From positions 1 to 11,805 of the forward strand of contig CAMLFX010000094.1 in assembly GCA_946479435.1 (NCBI GenBank): a DNA stretch of 11,805 bases, written 5' to 3'. Positions 1-8,115 of the stretch are shown here, one piece after another. Under the pieces are notes generated by a model. It did not search any database. It had not been told where the DNA came from and was given only the letters and a program-made list of their open reading frames with translations. Both the position numbers and the translations under genes were made by a program. Within the stretch, counting starts at the first letter, position 1. The number at the start of each line of letters is the position of its first letter. This stretch comes from an uncultured Sphingobacteriales bacterium. GTDB lineage: Bacteria; Bacteroidota; Bacteroidia; Chitinophagales; Chitinophagaceae.

Positions 1-1322
1 ATGAAAAAGGCATACTGAAAGCATTGGTGAATTATTCAACCTTCTCGAGTGGTACGCGTATACCAAGTACTGATTCGAATGAAGGTGGGAAAACTATGGA
101 TTATGGTTTAACTAACCAGAATGTATACAGCAGTGTATCGTACAAACAAGCGATAAAAGACAAGTGGAATTTATACGTAGCAGGATCTTACAGCTATAAT
201 GAAGATGATGCTAAATTTGATACCAATAAATTGCTGGGTACTGATGACCGTATGCAATTGCGTGCTGAAGTGAAACGTTATGTAACCAGCAGGTTCGATG
301 TATTGATAGGTACTGAAATACAGCACTTCTCTTACAATCGCAATTTCACAGACTCGACCAATACAACTTACAAATACGATTTTACCGAAACACAATCGGC
401 AGGATACCTGGAACTGAACTGGGCGCCGATATACTGGCTGGCATTTAAACCGGGTGTACGCTATGAGCATAGTGCATTACTGAATACAGATGCCGTATCG
501 CCAAGATTTGCGATGGCTATAAAGGCAGGACAAAACGGACAATTCTCTTTGGCAACAGGTATCTTCTACCAAACAGCCGACCAGAACTACCTGTTTGTAT
601 CGCGCCCGGGTTACCAGAAAGCGGTACACTATATAGCTAACTATCAATATGCGAAGAACGACCGTACACTGAGACTGGAAGGTTATTATAAAGACTATCA
701 ACAGTTGATAAAAGAAAAACTGGCAAGTGGTATGCCATTCAATCCCAACACAACAAACCGTTTCATACCGTTTGGTACTATGGTTAGTAATTCGGGTACA
801 GGTTATGCAACAGGTGCGGAGCTTTTCTGGAGAGACAGGAAGAGCATAAAGAATGCAGACTATTGGGTATCGTACAGCTATATAGATACACGCAGGCTGT
901 ACAAGAACTATCCGTTTGAAGCAACGCCCGATTTTATATCAGACCATAACCTTAGTGTAGTGGGCAAATATTTCATTGAAAAATGGCAGACACAAATAAA
1001 TGCTACTTACAGTTTTGCAACGGGTAAGCCATACTTTAATAATGAAGACCCTAAGAGACCTGTAACCGCAGACAACTTCATGAGAGACCGCACGCCAAAC
1101 TATCATAATCTATCAATTGGTATTAACTACCTAACCACAATAGGTAAAAAATGGTTTACTGTAGTATATGCAGGTATCGATAATGTGACTAATCATAAAA
1201 ATATATTTGGTTATCGTTATGATGCTTCAGGCAATGCTTACGAAATACGCCCTGCATTATACCGCTCAGTATTTGTAGGTGTTAACTTCTCACTTACTGC
1301 TTTCGATAAAGACGAACTTTAA
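1..1322 (+). CDS. TonB-dependent outer-membrane receptor, C-terminal beta-barrel part (5' truncated)
   Basis: The frame is open from base 3 to the TAA at 1320-1322, so the gene enters from outside the window and its true start is not visible; the TTG near base 24 is only an internal codon. The roughly 440 visible residues alternate polar and aromatic/hydrophobic residues, as expected for transmembrane beta-strands (for example GVRYEHSAL, LRLEGYYKDY, YWVSYSYIDTRR). They include the barrel signature DHNLSVVGKY followed by YSFATGKPYF, typical of TonB-dependent receptors near their C-terminus. The last strand, SVFVGVNFSL, is followed by an eight-residue tail instead of ending on an aromatic residue. 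Signal peptide, carboxypeptidase-like domain and plug would lie upstream. Such receptors import ligands across the outer membrane using TonB-ExbBD energy; the substrate cannot be told from the barrel. The next gene lies 47 bases downstream with no terminator between them, suggesting co-transcription. Confidence 0.9.
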   Translation, partial: EKGILKALVNYSTFSSGTRIPSTDSNEGGKTMDYGLTNQNVYSSVSYKQAIKDKWNLYVAGSYSYNEDDAKFDTNKLLGTDDRMQLRAEVKRYVTSRFDVLIGTEIQHFSYNRNFTDSTNTTYKYDFTETQSAGYLELNWAPIYWLAFKPGVRYEHSALLNTDAVSPRFAMAIKAGQNGQFSLATGIFYQTADQNYLFVSRPGYQKAVHYIANYQYAKNDRTLRLEGYYKDYQQLIKEKLASGMPFNPNTTNRFIPFGTMVSNSGTGYATGAELFWRDRKSIKNADYWVSYSYIDTRRLYKNYPFEATPDFISDHNLSVVGKYFIEKWQTQINATYSFATGKPYFNNEDPKRPVTADNFMRDRTPNYHNLSIGINYLTTIGKKWFTVVYAGIDNVTNHKNIFGYRYDASGNAYEIRPALYRSVFVGVNFSLTAFDKDEL

Positions 1323-1369
1323 AAATATTAATTCTTAAAAAACCAATCAATCTAAAAAACATTAAAACT

Positions 1370-2029
1370 ATGACACGTTACATTCTTCTTACGGCGGCAA
1401 GTGCCTTGATGTACTTACATAGCCATGCGCAAACTGCAGATTATAAAGAACCATTGCAAAAAACTTTCATTGCTTTTGATACTACCATGGATATGGGCAA
1501 AAAAGTAGAGCAAAGCAATAAGCTGAACATGATAGCTAAAAAATGGAACGACCAATGGGCACCACATTATTACAACGCATATAGCAAAGCCCAACTGAGC
1601 TACATGGAGAAAGACGAAGCAAAACGCGATGCCTATGTAGATGAGGCGGAGAAAGAACTGGGCGAAGCTGTAAGCCTGTTAGGTAAAGACAATGATGAAA
1701 CGTATGTACTGGCTGCAATGGTAGCCAACGCACGCCTGGCAGTAAAGCCGCAAAGCCGCTGGCAAAAATATGGTAAGATATACGATGAGAACCTGGAGAA
1801 AGCCAAAGAGCTGAATGAAAATAATCCTCGCATCTACTATCTGAAAGGTACCAGCAAATTTTTTACACCGAAGATGTTTGGTGGTGGTAAAAAAGCGGCA
1901 CTTCCGTATTTTGAAAAAGCTGATGGCTTATTTGCAAAAGAAGAAGGCGGCAATATTGATAAGCCATATTGGGGTAAAAGAGCCAATGCCTATTTTATAA
2001 GCCAATGCAATGGGGAGGATAAAGAATAG
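1370..2029 (+). CDS. Secreted TPR-like protein paired with the TonB receptor
   Basis: This 219-residue protein starts at ATG 1370 behind an A-rich leader without a Shine-Dalgarno. Residues 1-20 form a signal peptide (TRYILLTAASALMYL, probable cleavage after SHA before QTADY), so the product should be periplasmic or outer-membrane associated. The remainder is mostly helical and TPR-like: helices around 45-105 and 110-150, then NPRIYYLKG (152-160), FGGGKKAALPYFEKA (170-184) and PYWGKRANAYF near the end. The order NPR..YYL, FGGGK..A..YFEKA, P.WG resembles a conserved Bacteroidota family of unknown function, and distantly the TPR-like T-component proteins of TRAP transporters. Its position just downstream of a receptor gene suggests a role with that receptor, perhaps ligand handling or assembly, but this is inferred from position only. 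A terminator follows within 30 bases. Confidence 0.85.
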   Translation: MTRYILLTAASALMYLHSHAQTADYKEPLQKTFIAFDTTMDMGKKVEQSNKLNMIAKKWNDQWAPHYYNAYSKAQLSYMEKDEAKRDAYVDEAEKELGEAVSLLGKDNDETYVLAAMVANARLAVKPQSRWQKYGKIYDENLEKAKELNENNPRIYYLKGTSKFFTPKMFGGGKKAALPYFEKADGLFAKEEGGNIDKPYWGKRANAYFISQCNGEDKE

Positions 2030-2054
2030 TTAGTAGTCAACCAATAATGATAAG

Positions 2055-2087
2055 ATCCCAACCCTGTAAGGTTGGGGTTTTCTTTTT
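2055..2087 (+). terminator. Intrinsic terminator after the receptor/TPR unit
   Basis: A nine-pair stem is formed by ATCCCAACC (2055-2063) and GGTTGGGGT (2070-2078), with one T-G wobble and a six-base loop CTGTAA. A T-rich run, TTTTCTTTTT, follows. It lies 26 bases after the stop of the TPR-like gene and ends the receptor/TPR transcription unit. Confidence 0.85.
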
Positions 2088-2110
2088 AATAAATAGCTGG
2101 TTAATAGATA

Positions 2111-2145
2111 TTTGAAGTTTATTATTTCTCACTTTAACATTTTTG
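2111..2145 (+). promoter_or_regulatory. Weak candidate Bacteroidota promoter for the DUF4382 gene
   Basis: TTTG at 2111-2114 and CATTTTTG at 2138-2145 resemble the -33 (TTTG) and -7 (TAnnTTTG) elements. The -7 box has one mismatch, and the 23-base spacing is slightly longer than usual. A promoter is expected here because a strong terminator lies just upstream. The 5' leader would be about 45 bases. Confidence 0.25.
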
Positions 2146-2196
2146 GGAGTACGGGGCATGCTTTTTGAAAGAACTAGCTTACAAACAAACGTATTT

Positions 2197-2994
2197 ATGA
2201 TGAAAATGAGATTTAGTATTGCATTGCTAGCTGTTGCATTGAGTAGCCTGGCCTTTTTACAATCGTGCAATAAAGACGACGACAGTGGTAACAATACCAA
2301 CCAGACGGCCACAGTAAATATGCACCTGACGGATGACCCCGCCAATTATGATGCTGTATGGATCAATATTCAGAAAGTAGAAGTAACTATGGAAGGGCAT
2401 AGTGCTGTTACACTTGTGCCTATCAGGCCGGGTATGTACGATCTGCTAAAGTTCAGGAATGGTTTAGATACACTTTTATTAACGGCAACATTGCCTGCAG
2501 GTAAAGTTAGCCAGATACGCCTGATATTAGGAGAAGGTAACAATGTAGTGGTAGATGGCCAGACTCATGACCTTAACACTCCTTCTGCACAGGAAAGCGG
2601 CCTGAAGCTGAACCTGAAAGATGAATTTGTGGCCGGTGGCGCTTATGATGTATGGATAGACTTTGACGCGGCAAAATCGATAGTTGTAACAGGCAATGGC
2701 AAATACCAACTGAAACCTGTGATACGTGCATACACTGCATTGACAGACGGGCGTGTAAAAGGCTATGTATTGCCTCCTGCCGCATTGGCCACAGTTTCCC
2801 TGACTAACGGTGTGGATACTTATACTGCTATACCAGGTGCTGATGGATACTATATTTTTACCGGTGTACCTGAAGGCACCTATTCAGCAACATTCGATGC
2901 TTCAATAGTTACTTACCAGGATATAACTGTAAACAACGTAGTAGTAAAATATGGCACTACTGTTGATCTTGGTGTTACTACACTGATACAATAG
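2197..2994 (+). CDS. DUF4382 surface lipoprotein with C-terminal carboxypeptidase-regulatory-like domain
   Basis: This is a 265-residue lipoprotein. The frame is open further upstream, but ATG 2197 (or 2200) is chosen because it begins a normal lipoprotein signal peptide: MKMR, a hydrophobic stretch, then the lipobox LQSC with the lipidated cysteine at residue 24. The following NKDDDS is close to the acidic lipoprotein export signal that sends Bacteroidetes lipoproteins to the cell surface. Residues about 38-180 (VNMHLTDDPANYDAVWINI, LPAGKVSQIRLIL, KLNLKDEF, FDAAKSIV, YQLKPVIRAY) match the DUF4382 pattern. Residues about 186-262 (VKGYV, DGYYIFTGVPEGTYS) form a carboxypeptidase-regulatory/prealbumin-like beta-sandwich. 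The function of DUF4382 is not established; a structural or binding role outside the cell is plausible. It appears to be a single-gene unit, with terminators on both sides. Confidence 0.88.
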   Translation: MMKMRFSIALLAVALSSLAFLQSCNKDDDSGNNTNQTATVNMHLTDDPANYDAVWINIQKVEVTMEGHSAVTLVPIRPGMYDLLKFRNGLDTLLLTATLPAGKVSQIRLILGEGNNVVVDGQTHDLNTPSAQESGLKLNLKDEFVAGGAYDVWIDFDAAKSIVVTGNGKYQLKPVIRAYTALTDGRVKGYVLPPAALATVSLTNGVDTYTAIPGADGYYIFTGVPEGTYSATFDASIVTYQDITVNNVVVKYGTTVDLGVTTLIQ

Positions 2995-3010
2995 ATCATT
3001 CTAAATTTTT

Positions 3011-3048
3011 ATAAAGCGGGCGGCTATTGGCTGCCCGCTTTATTTTAC
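3011..3048 (+). terminator. Strong intrinsic terminator after the DUF4382 gene
   Basis: A 14-pair stem with one G-T wobble runs from 3011 to 3043: ATAAAGCGGGCGGC, loop TATTG, GCTGCCCGCTTTAT. It is followed by TTTT. The GC-rich core and flanking A and T runs make it a textbook Rho-independent terminator. It starts 17 bases after the stop codon. Confidence 0.92.
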
Positions 3049-3089
3049 GGAATATAGATGCATATTGTATAAATCAGTATTTTTCCAAC

Positions 3090-5381
3090 ATGCAACAGCG
3101 GCTAAAAAAACTTCCTATCCTACTTTGTTATCTCATAGCATTTGTATTCGGCCTGAAACAAGTGCGTGAGCCGGATATCTGGTGGCAATTGCTATCGGGC
3201 AGGTGGATGCTGGAACATGGACAGGTGACGCATACTGATATATTCTCGTACACCATGACCGGGGTAAGATGGGTAAATGTAAAATGGCTGTACGAGGTAT
3301 TGATAGCAAGTATAGAAAAGATATTTGGGCCTGAAGGGGTAATGTTGCTGCAGGGCATAGTGAATGTGTCCATTATGTTTTTGCTGGGTCAGCTGCTGAA
3401 ACAAGCGCGCAAACATTGGCAATTACCCATGTCGGCATTCTTTACCGTAATAAGTGTGCTGCTATTTTTTGTGATGGTTGAATACCGCATGGCTGGCAGG
3501 CCGGAAATGGTCAGCCACTTGATGTGTGCGCTGATGCTTTGGTGGTTCTTTAGAAATCCACAACTACAATGGAAACATTTAATAATACCGGTAGTATTGC
3601 AATGTTTGTGGGCCAATATGCACGAAGGTTACCCGATAGGTATTGTGATGACAGGCGCCTTTGCCATTAGCAGTATTATAGCCTACTTCTGGAATAAGAA
3701 CGATAATTATTTAAGAATAGCCGGCAGGGCGGGGGTATTACTAGGGTTATCGATATTGGCGCTGCTGGTAAACCCTAATGGTTGGCAACTATGGCTACAA
3801 CCGTTTGAAATCTTCAGGCAAGTAAACGTAAATAAATATACTACCGAGCTATACAGCGCCTTGCAGCCTGACTACTGGACCATACAAGCCCAAATATATA
3901 TTGCTTGCCTGGCGCTGGCAGTTACCTTCTGGATATTGAGACTAGTGCAAGCCTCAAAAGAGAATGATAACCGTTTTAAAAATCCGCTAACCGTTTTTTA
4001 TTTATTGCTGATAGTACTGTTCGGTTATTTATCACTAACGGCTAACCGTAATATACCATTCGCAACTATTATATTGTTTCCTTCCTTACCTATAATGGCT
4101 GCATGGGCTATCGATAAATGGCATATTTACAGAAAGGGTATTTATACAGCATTGGTCAAACGTTCTGTATTGCTGGCAAGTATTATTGCAATAGTGTTGT
4201 ACGTATATGTAGTAAACAATAAATATTATATAGCTACAAAATCGCCCAACAGGTATGGTTTAAAGATAGATGCTTCGCATGCACCTTTAGGTGCGGTTGC
4301 ATTTATTAAGCAGCACAATATAAAAGGCACTGCTTTTAGTGATTATTTTGTTTCCTCATACTTATTGTGGGCGCTATATCCTGATTTTAAATCTTACATC
4401 GATCTGCGTGACCTGGATGTTTTCTCATCTCAATTCTTCGACGACTATTTTAAACTATATAATGATCCGCAACGCTTTGAGGGATTGAATAAAAAATATC
4501 ATTTTAACTATGTTGTGCTGGCCAACAAGCAGCTGGATGGCTTGCAAAGAAAACTATACTGGGGCGAGGGGTATAACATGATATATGTAGATGAAAGCGC
4601 AGTGATATTTTTAAAGAATAGCCCCGAAAATAACAGGCTGAATCAAAACCTCTCAATACAAAAACTATTTAGCAGTAATGGCGAAGCAGAAACACCTGCA
4701 TGGGCCACGGCGTTGAGTACGTTGTTTAACCCGGCATTTGAGGAGGAAACAGATGAGCCAACCAGGCTGCCTGTATATGCGGCTAAGTTTTACAACCAGG
4801 TAGGGCAGCACCCATTGGCGATAAAACAATTGTTGCCAGTAATAACTAACTATGATAATGATGCTGAAGCTCAAAAAGTATTGGGCGACCTATACCTGAA
4901 TTATGCCAGGGCATCCAATAATCAGAATGTACAAAAATCAAGATTAGATAGTTCATTTTATTATCTATCAAATGCAGAAGAACTGAATACACACCTGGAA
5001 GGAGTGCACATATCGCTTGGTAGCTGGTATGTGTCTACAGGCAACTATCCTAAAGCAATTGATGAATTTAAACAGAGCATCGGCCAGACTGCTAATGATG
5101 ATTATGCTTACTATATGCTGGGCATGAGCTACAGGATGATGTGGTTGAACACCAAAAATGATGAGGATAGGGAAAATATGATAAAGGCGTTGAAGAAATC
5201 GCTAAAAATAAACCCAACCAATACAAAGGCCGACTTGTATATAGCTGAGGCTGAAATGGACAAAGGGGAAATATCTGACGCTAAGAAGCACCTGAAAAAA
5301 GCAATGCAAAGCGGCGATATATTGGAGCCCGAGGAAGCAAAGTTGCTGGCTGTGCTAAAAGTAAAGGCAGGAATAAAATAA
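3090..5381 (+). CDS. GT-C-like multi-pass membrane protein with C-terminal TPR repeats
   Basis: This 763-residue protein is read from ATG 3090 (MQQRLKKLPILL). In-frame codons further upstream fall inside the preceding terminator, so an earlier start is rejected. Residues 1-375 hold about eleven hydrophobic segments (near 9-24, 83-103, 115-132, 145-158, 165-178, 183-203, 213-228, 268-285, 300-316, 322-340, 358-375). The first periplasmic loop has EPDIWWQLLSGRWM, HTDIFSYT and WVNVKWLYEVL. This D..W...G, D.FS.T, W....WL pattern resembles GT-C-type integral-membrane proteins that use lipid-linked sugars. LVNPNGW and RNIPF are further conserved-looking spots. Residues 395-510 form a soluble domain (PLGAVAFIKQHNIKG, DYFVSSYLLW, SYIDLRD). 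Residues 560-745 are TPR-like, with units near 563-607, 637-667, 672-708 and 712-742. It is possibly a glycosyltransferase or a cell-surface polymer factor; the substrate is unknown. It appears to be a single-gene unit. Confidence 0.75.
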   Translation: MQQRLKKLPILLCYLIAFVFGLKQVREPDIWWQLLSGRWMLEHGQVTHTDIFSYTMTGVRWVNVKWLYEVLIASIEKIFGPEGVMLLQGIVNVSIMFLLGQLLKQARKHWQLPMSAFFTVISVLLFFVMVEYRMAGRPEMVSHLMCALMLWWFFRNPQLQWKHLIIPVVLQCLWANMHEGYPIGIVMTGAFAISSIIAYFWNKNDNYLRIAGRAGVLLGLSILALLVNPNGWQLWLQPFEIFRQVNVNKYTTELYSALQPDYWTIQAQIYIACLALAVTFWILRLVQASKENDNRFKNPLTVFYLLLIVLFGYLSLTANRNIPFATIILFPSLPIMAAWAIDKWHIYRKGIYTALVKRSVLLASIIAIVLYVYVVNNKYYIATKSPNRYGLKIDASHAPLGAVAFIKQHNIKGTAFSDYFVSSYLLWALYPDFKSYIDLRDLDVFSSQFFDDYFKLYNDPQRFEGLNKKYHFNYVVLANKQLDGLQRKLYWGEGYNMIYVDESAVIFLKNSPENNRLNQNLSIQKLFSSNGEAETPAWATALSTLFNPAFEEETDEPTRLPVYAAKFYNQVGQHPLAIKQLLPVITNYDNDAEAQKVLGDLYLNYARASNNQNVQKSRLDSSFYYLSNAEELNTHLEGVHISLGSWYVSTGNYPKAIDEFKQSIGQTANDDYAYYMLGMSYRMMWLNTKNDEDRENMIKALKKSLKINPTNTKADLYIAEAEMDKGEISDAKKHLKKAMQSGDILEPEEAKLLAVLKVKAGIK

Positions 5382-5390
5382 CAACGTATG

Positions 5391-5416
5391 AAAGTCAGCA
5401 TAATTGCTGACTTTTT
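5391..5416 (+). terminator. Intrinsic terminator after the GT-C/TPR gene
   Basis: AAAGTCAGCA (5391-5400), loop TAAT, TGCTGACTTT (5405-5414) form a perfect ten-pair stem ending in a run of five T. It begins ten bases after the stop codon. Confidence 0.88.
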
Positions 5417-5448
5417 ATCTTTCGGTATTATTATCGCATTTTTACAAA

Positions 5449-6837
5449 ATGAAATGGGAAAGCCTATATAGTGCAAGGCGTACGGGACAAGCGGCCGGTA
5501 GAAAATATAATAGCGACGAACAAAGGAGCCAGTACCTGGTAGACTATGACCGTATCATTTTTTCTTCGGCATTCCGAAGGTTGCAGAATAAAACACAGGT
5601 ATTTCCGCTGCCGGGCGCTGTGTTTGTGCACAACAGGCTTACACATAGTTTAGAAGTGGCATCTGTTGGCCGCTCTTTAGGAAAAGCTGTAGGTGATGTA
5701 ATAGCGGAAAAATATGGTGAGGGTAACAGAGAATTTACAGAGTTTTATAAATACGAATTGCCATCGGTAATAGCTGCTGCATGTTTGGCACACGATATTG
5801 GCAACCCGCCATTCGGTCATTCGGGTGAGGATGCGATACGTACTTATTTTACAGGGCTGGATGAACCAACTAAAGAGATCATTCACAATGCGCTTACGGA
5901 AAATCAGCTGAAGGACTTTGAACGCTTTGAGGGTAATTCGAATGCGCTACGCATACTTACAGAAAAATTCAACGAACTGGATGAAGGTGGTTATGGACTT
6001 ACTTATACCACACTTGCATCGATCATAAAGTATCCCTGCTCATCGAAAGAAGGATTTAAAAAGACGGGACTTATCTCTACCAAGAAATCAGGTTATTTTG
6101 ATAGCGAAGCAGATACTTATAAATCGATAGCTGAAGAATTGAACATACCCAAGAAAGATGGTTATGCAGATGTGTATGCGCGCCACCCGTTTGTGTACCT
6201 GACAGAAGCAGCTGATGATATTTGTTACCGTGTGATAGACCTTGAAGATGCACACCGTTTGCGTATTGTATCGCTTGAGAAGATCAAAGAGATATTCTAC
6301 CCGTTCTTTGAAAAGGAAGATGATTATATGAGCCTGGCTTATGTAGAAAAAAAGGTAGACAGGCTTGTGGATGATAATCAGAAGGTGCAGTATATAAGAG
6401 CAAAGTGGATAGGACTGATGATAGGTAAGCTCGCTAAAATATTCATTGAGCAGGAAGATGTGTTGCTGGCTGGTGGTCTTGAAAAAGACCTGTTGAAATG
6501 CCTGCCCGAACAGGAGCAGAAACTGATAGATAATATCAATGATTTTTCAACACAGTATATATACAATTACAAATCGGTAGTGGAGATAGAAATAGCGGGT
6601 TACAACGTGATAGGCGGATTGCTAAAGGAGTTCGTACATGCAGTATTGCATCCTACAGAAACAAAATCAGCCAAGATCATCCGGCTGGTATCCGGCCAAT
6701 TTCCTATAACGCAGAACAGGGAATATATATATAAGGACATACAGGCAGTGGTAGATTTCATATCGGGCATGACCGACCTTTACGCCATAGATCTGTACCG
6801 CAAAATAACCGGCATCACCATACCTGAAATAAGATAG
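5449..6837 (+). CDS. dgt: Deoxyguanosinetriphosphate triphosphohydrolase (dNTPase, HD superfamily)
   Basis: This 462-residue protein is read from ATG 5449 (MKWESLYSARRTG); upstream in-frame codons lie in the leader and terminator region. Dgt enzymes hydrolyse dGTP, and often other dNTPs, to the nucleoside and triphosphate, and so limit dNTP pools in the cytoplasm. The HD-domain metal site is complete. It consists of H66 in NRLTHSLEVA, the H115-D116 pair in CLAHDIGNPPFGHSGE, and an Asp in TEAADDICY (254-260). The N-terminal SAFRRLQNKTQVFPL (39-54) is typical of the family and helps bind the nucleotide. The length fits Bacteroidota members, slightly under the roughly 500 aa of the E. coli enzyme. 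The stop TAG lies one base before the queA-like start, so the two are probably co-transcribed and translationally coupled. Substrate range cannot be judged from sequence. Confidence 0.93.
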   Translation: MKWESLYSARRTGQAAGRKYNSDEQRSQYLVDYDRIIFSSAFRRLQNKTQVFPLPGAVFVHNRLTHSLEVASVGRSLGKAVGDVIAEKYGEGNREFTEFYKYELPSVIAAACLAHDIGNPPFGHSGEDAIRTYFTGLDEPTKEIIHNALTENQLKDFERFEGNSNALRILTEKFNELDEGGYGLTYTTLASIIKYPCSSKEGFKKTGLISTKKSGYFDSEADTYKSIAEELNIPKKDGYADVYARHPFVYLTEAADDICYRVIDLEDAHRLRIVSLEKIKEIFYPFFEKEDDYMSLAYVEKKVDRLVDDNQKVQYIRAKWIGLMIGKLAKIFIEQEDVLLAGGLEKDLLKCLPEQEQKLIDNINDFSTQYIYNYKSVVEIEIAGYNVIGGLLKEFVHAVLHPTETKSAKIIRLVSGQFPITQNREYIYKDIQAVVDFISGMTDLYAIDLYRKITGITIPEIR

Positions 6838-6838
6838 C

Positions 6839-8053
6839 ATGCACCCTGGTCAATTGAGAATAGAAGCGTTTACTTATGAGTTGCCCGATGAACGGATAGC
6901 CAAGTATCCTTTGCAACAAAGAGATGCATCGAAACTACTGGTATATAAAAACGGGGAAATGCAAGATGCGCGGTACAGAAATATTGCCGATCATCTAACT
7001 GAAGGAAGCCTGCTTATTTTCAATCAAACCAAAGTAGTAAATGCACGCCTGCTGTTTAAGAAAGATACAGGTGGCATTATAGAGGTGTTTTGTTTGGAGC
7101 CGCATAGTCAGTATGCCGATATACAAACGGCTATGTTGCAACGCAGTACTGTATGGTGGCAATGTATGATAGGCGGTGCCAGCAAATGGAAGCCAGGCAT
7201 GGTGCTGACCATACAGCATGATGAACCTGATTTTGTATTGAGCGCTACCATTGTAGACAGGCAGCCGGGTGTATTTACGCTGGAACTGAAATGGGATAAT
7301 GAAATGAGTTTCGCGGAGGTACTACACTACATGGGTAAAGTACCATTACCCCCTTACCTGCACCGTGATGCTGAGGTGAAAGATGAAGAAACATACCAAA
7401 CTATATACGCCAAGGAAGAAGGTAGTGTAGCTGCACCAACAGCTGGGCTGCATTTTACCGAGCAGATATTTCAAAGCCTTGAGGCAAAAAATATAGATAG
7501 AGATTTTGTGACGCTGCATGTAGGTGCGGGCACATTTAAGCCTGTGAAATCGGAGACGATGCAGGAGCATGATATGCATGCTGAATGGATAGATGTAACG
7601 GTTGACACCATAGAGCACGTTATCAGGCACCTGGATGTGGGAGTTATACCAGTGGGTACTACGAGCATGCGCACGCTGGAGAGCCTGTATTGGATAGGCG
7701 CTAAACTGCTGAAAGGTATAGTGCCCAATAGTAATGCAATTGCAGTTAACCAATGGGATCCTTACGAATTTAAATCAGAAGCATCTGCTTTGCATGCGTT
7801 GAAAGCGGTAGTTGATTACCTGCTACAGAATAACCAGCAAAGGCTGGTGGTGCGTACGCAGATAATTATAGCGCCTGGCTATGAATTTAAAATAGCAAAG
7901 GGGCTTGTTACCAATTTCCACCAACCACAGTCTACCTTGCTGCTGCTGGTATCGGCATTTACAGGTGGAAACTGGCGTACTATATACAACCATGCGCTTG
8001 TCAATAATTACCGCTTCCTGAGCTATGGCGATGGCTGCCTGTTATTGCCATAA
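6839..8053 (+). CDS. queA: QueA-like S-adenosylmethionine:tRNA ribosyltransferase-isomerase, long variant
   Basis: This 404-residue protein starts at ATG 6839. QueA moves the ribosyl part of SAM to 7-aminomethyl-7-deazaguanine at tRNA position 34, forming epoxyqueuosine. Family blocks seen in order are FTYELPDERIAKYPL (11-25), SLLIFNQTKVVNARL (57-71), GKVPLPPYLHRD (166-177), SVAAPTAGLHFT (196-207), TLHVGAGTFKPV (225-236), VGTTSMRTLES (272-282), IIAPGYEFK (343-351), LVTNFHQPQSTLLLLVSAF (356-374) and YRFLSYGDG (391-399). It is about 50 residues longer than E. coli QueA. Much of the excess sits between LES (282) and APGY (348), around VNQWDPYEF. The usual NNTRVIPARL block reads NQTKVVNARL here. 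It may be the working QueA or a Bacteroidota paralogue; the family assignment is sure, the exact reaction less so. Confidence 0.85.
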   Translation: MHPGQLRIEAFTYELPDERIAKYPLQQRDASKLLVYKNGEMQDARYRNIADHLTEGSLLIFNQTKVVNARLLFKKDTGGIIEVFCLEPHSQYADIQTAMLQRSTVWWQCMIGGASKWKPGMVLTIQHDEPDFVLSATIVDRQPGVFTLELKWDNEMSFAEVLHYMGKVPLPPYLHRDAEVKDEETYQTIYAKEEGSVAAPTAGLHFTEQIFQSLEAKNIDRDFVTLHVGAGTFKPVKSETMQEHDMHAEWIDVTVDTIEHVIRHLDVGVIPVGTTSMRTLESLYWIGAKLLKGIVPNSNAIAVNQWDPYEFKSEASALHALKAVVDYLLQNNQQRLVVRTQIIIAPGYEFKIAKGLVTNFHQPQSTLLLLVSAFTGGNWRTIYNHALVNNYRFLSYGDGCLLLP

Positions 8054-8115
8054 AAATCAGTTTTTACATCAACATTAATAAATAGTTACATCTGCTGCTT
8101 ACGGTGGGTATTTAG

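Noticed and set aside
2143..2196. Upstream extension of the DUF4382 gene from TTG 2143 or ATG 2158
   Set aside because: The extension would put about 18 residues before a normal lipoprotein signal peptide, and it overlaps the promoter candidate.
3078..3085. TATTTTTC as a -7 box for the GT-C/TPR gene
   Set aside because: It ends four bases before the ATG, too close to serve as a promoter for that start unless the true start is further downstream, which the protein does not suggest.
3027..3089. Upstream extension of the GT-C/TPR gene
   Set aside because: It would start inside the preceding terminator hairpin; ATG 3090 directly precedes the first membrane segment.
7346..7753. 135-codon open frame on the minus strand inside the queA-like gene
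   Set aside because: It is antisense to a clearly conserved coding sequence, with no family motif and no start context of its own. The same applies to the frames antisense to nadC (8469-8858), the lipid kinase (9162-9510) and the DUF4382 gene (2037-2345).
8051..8066. Inverted repeat TAAAAA-TCAG-TTTTTA overlapping the queA-like stop codon
   Set aside because: The six-pair stem has no GC pair, so it is too weak to call a terminator; it could arise by chance in AT-rich DNA.
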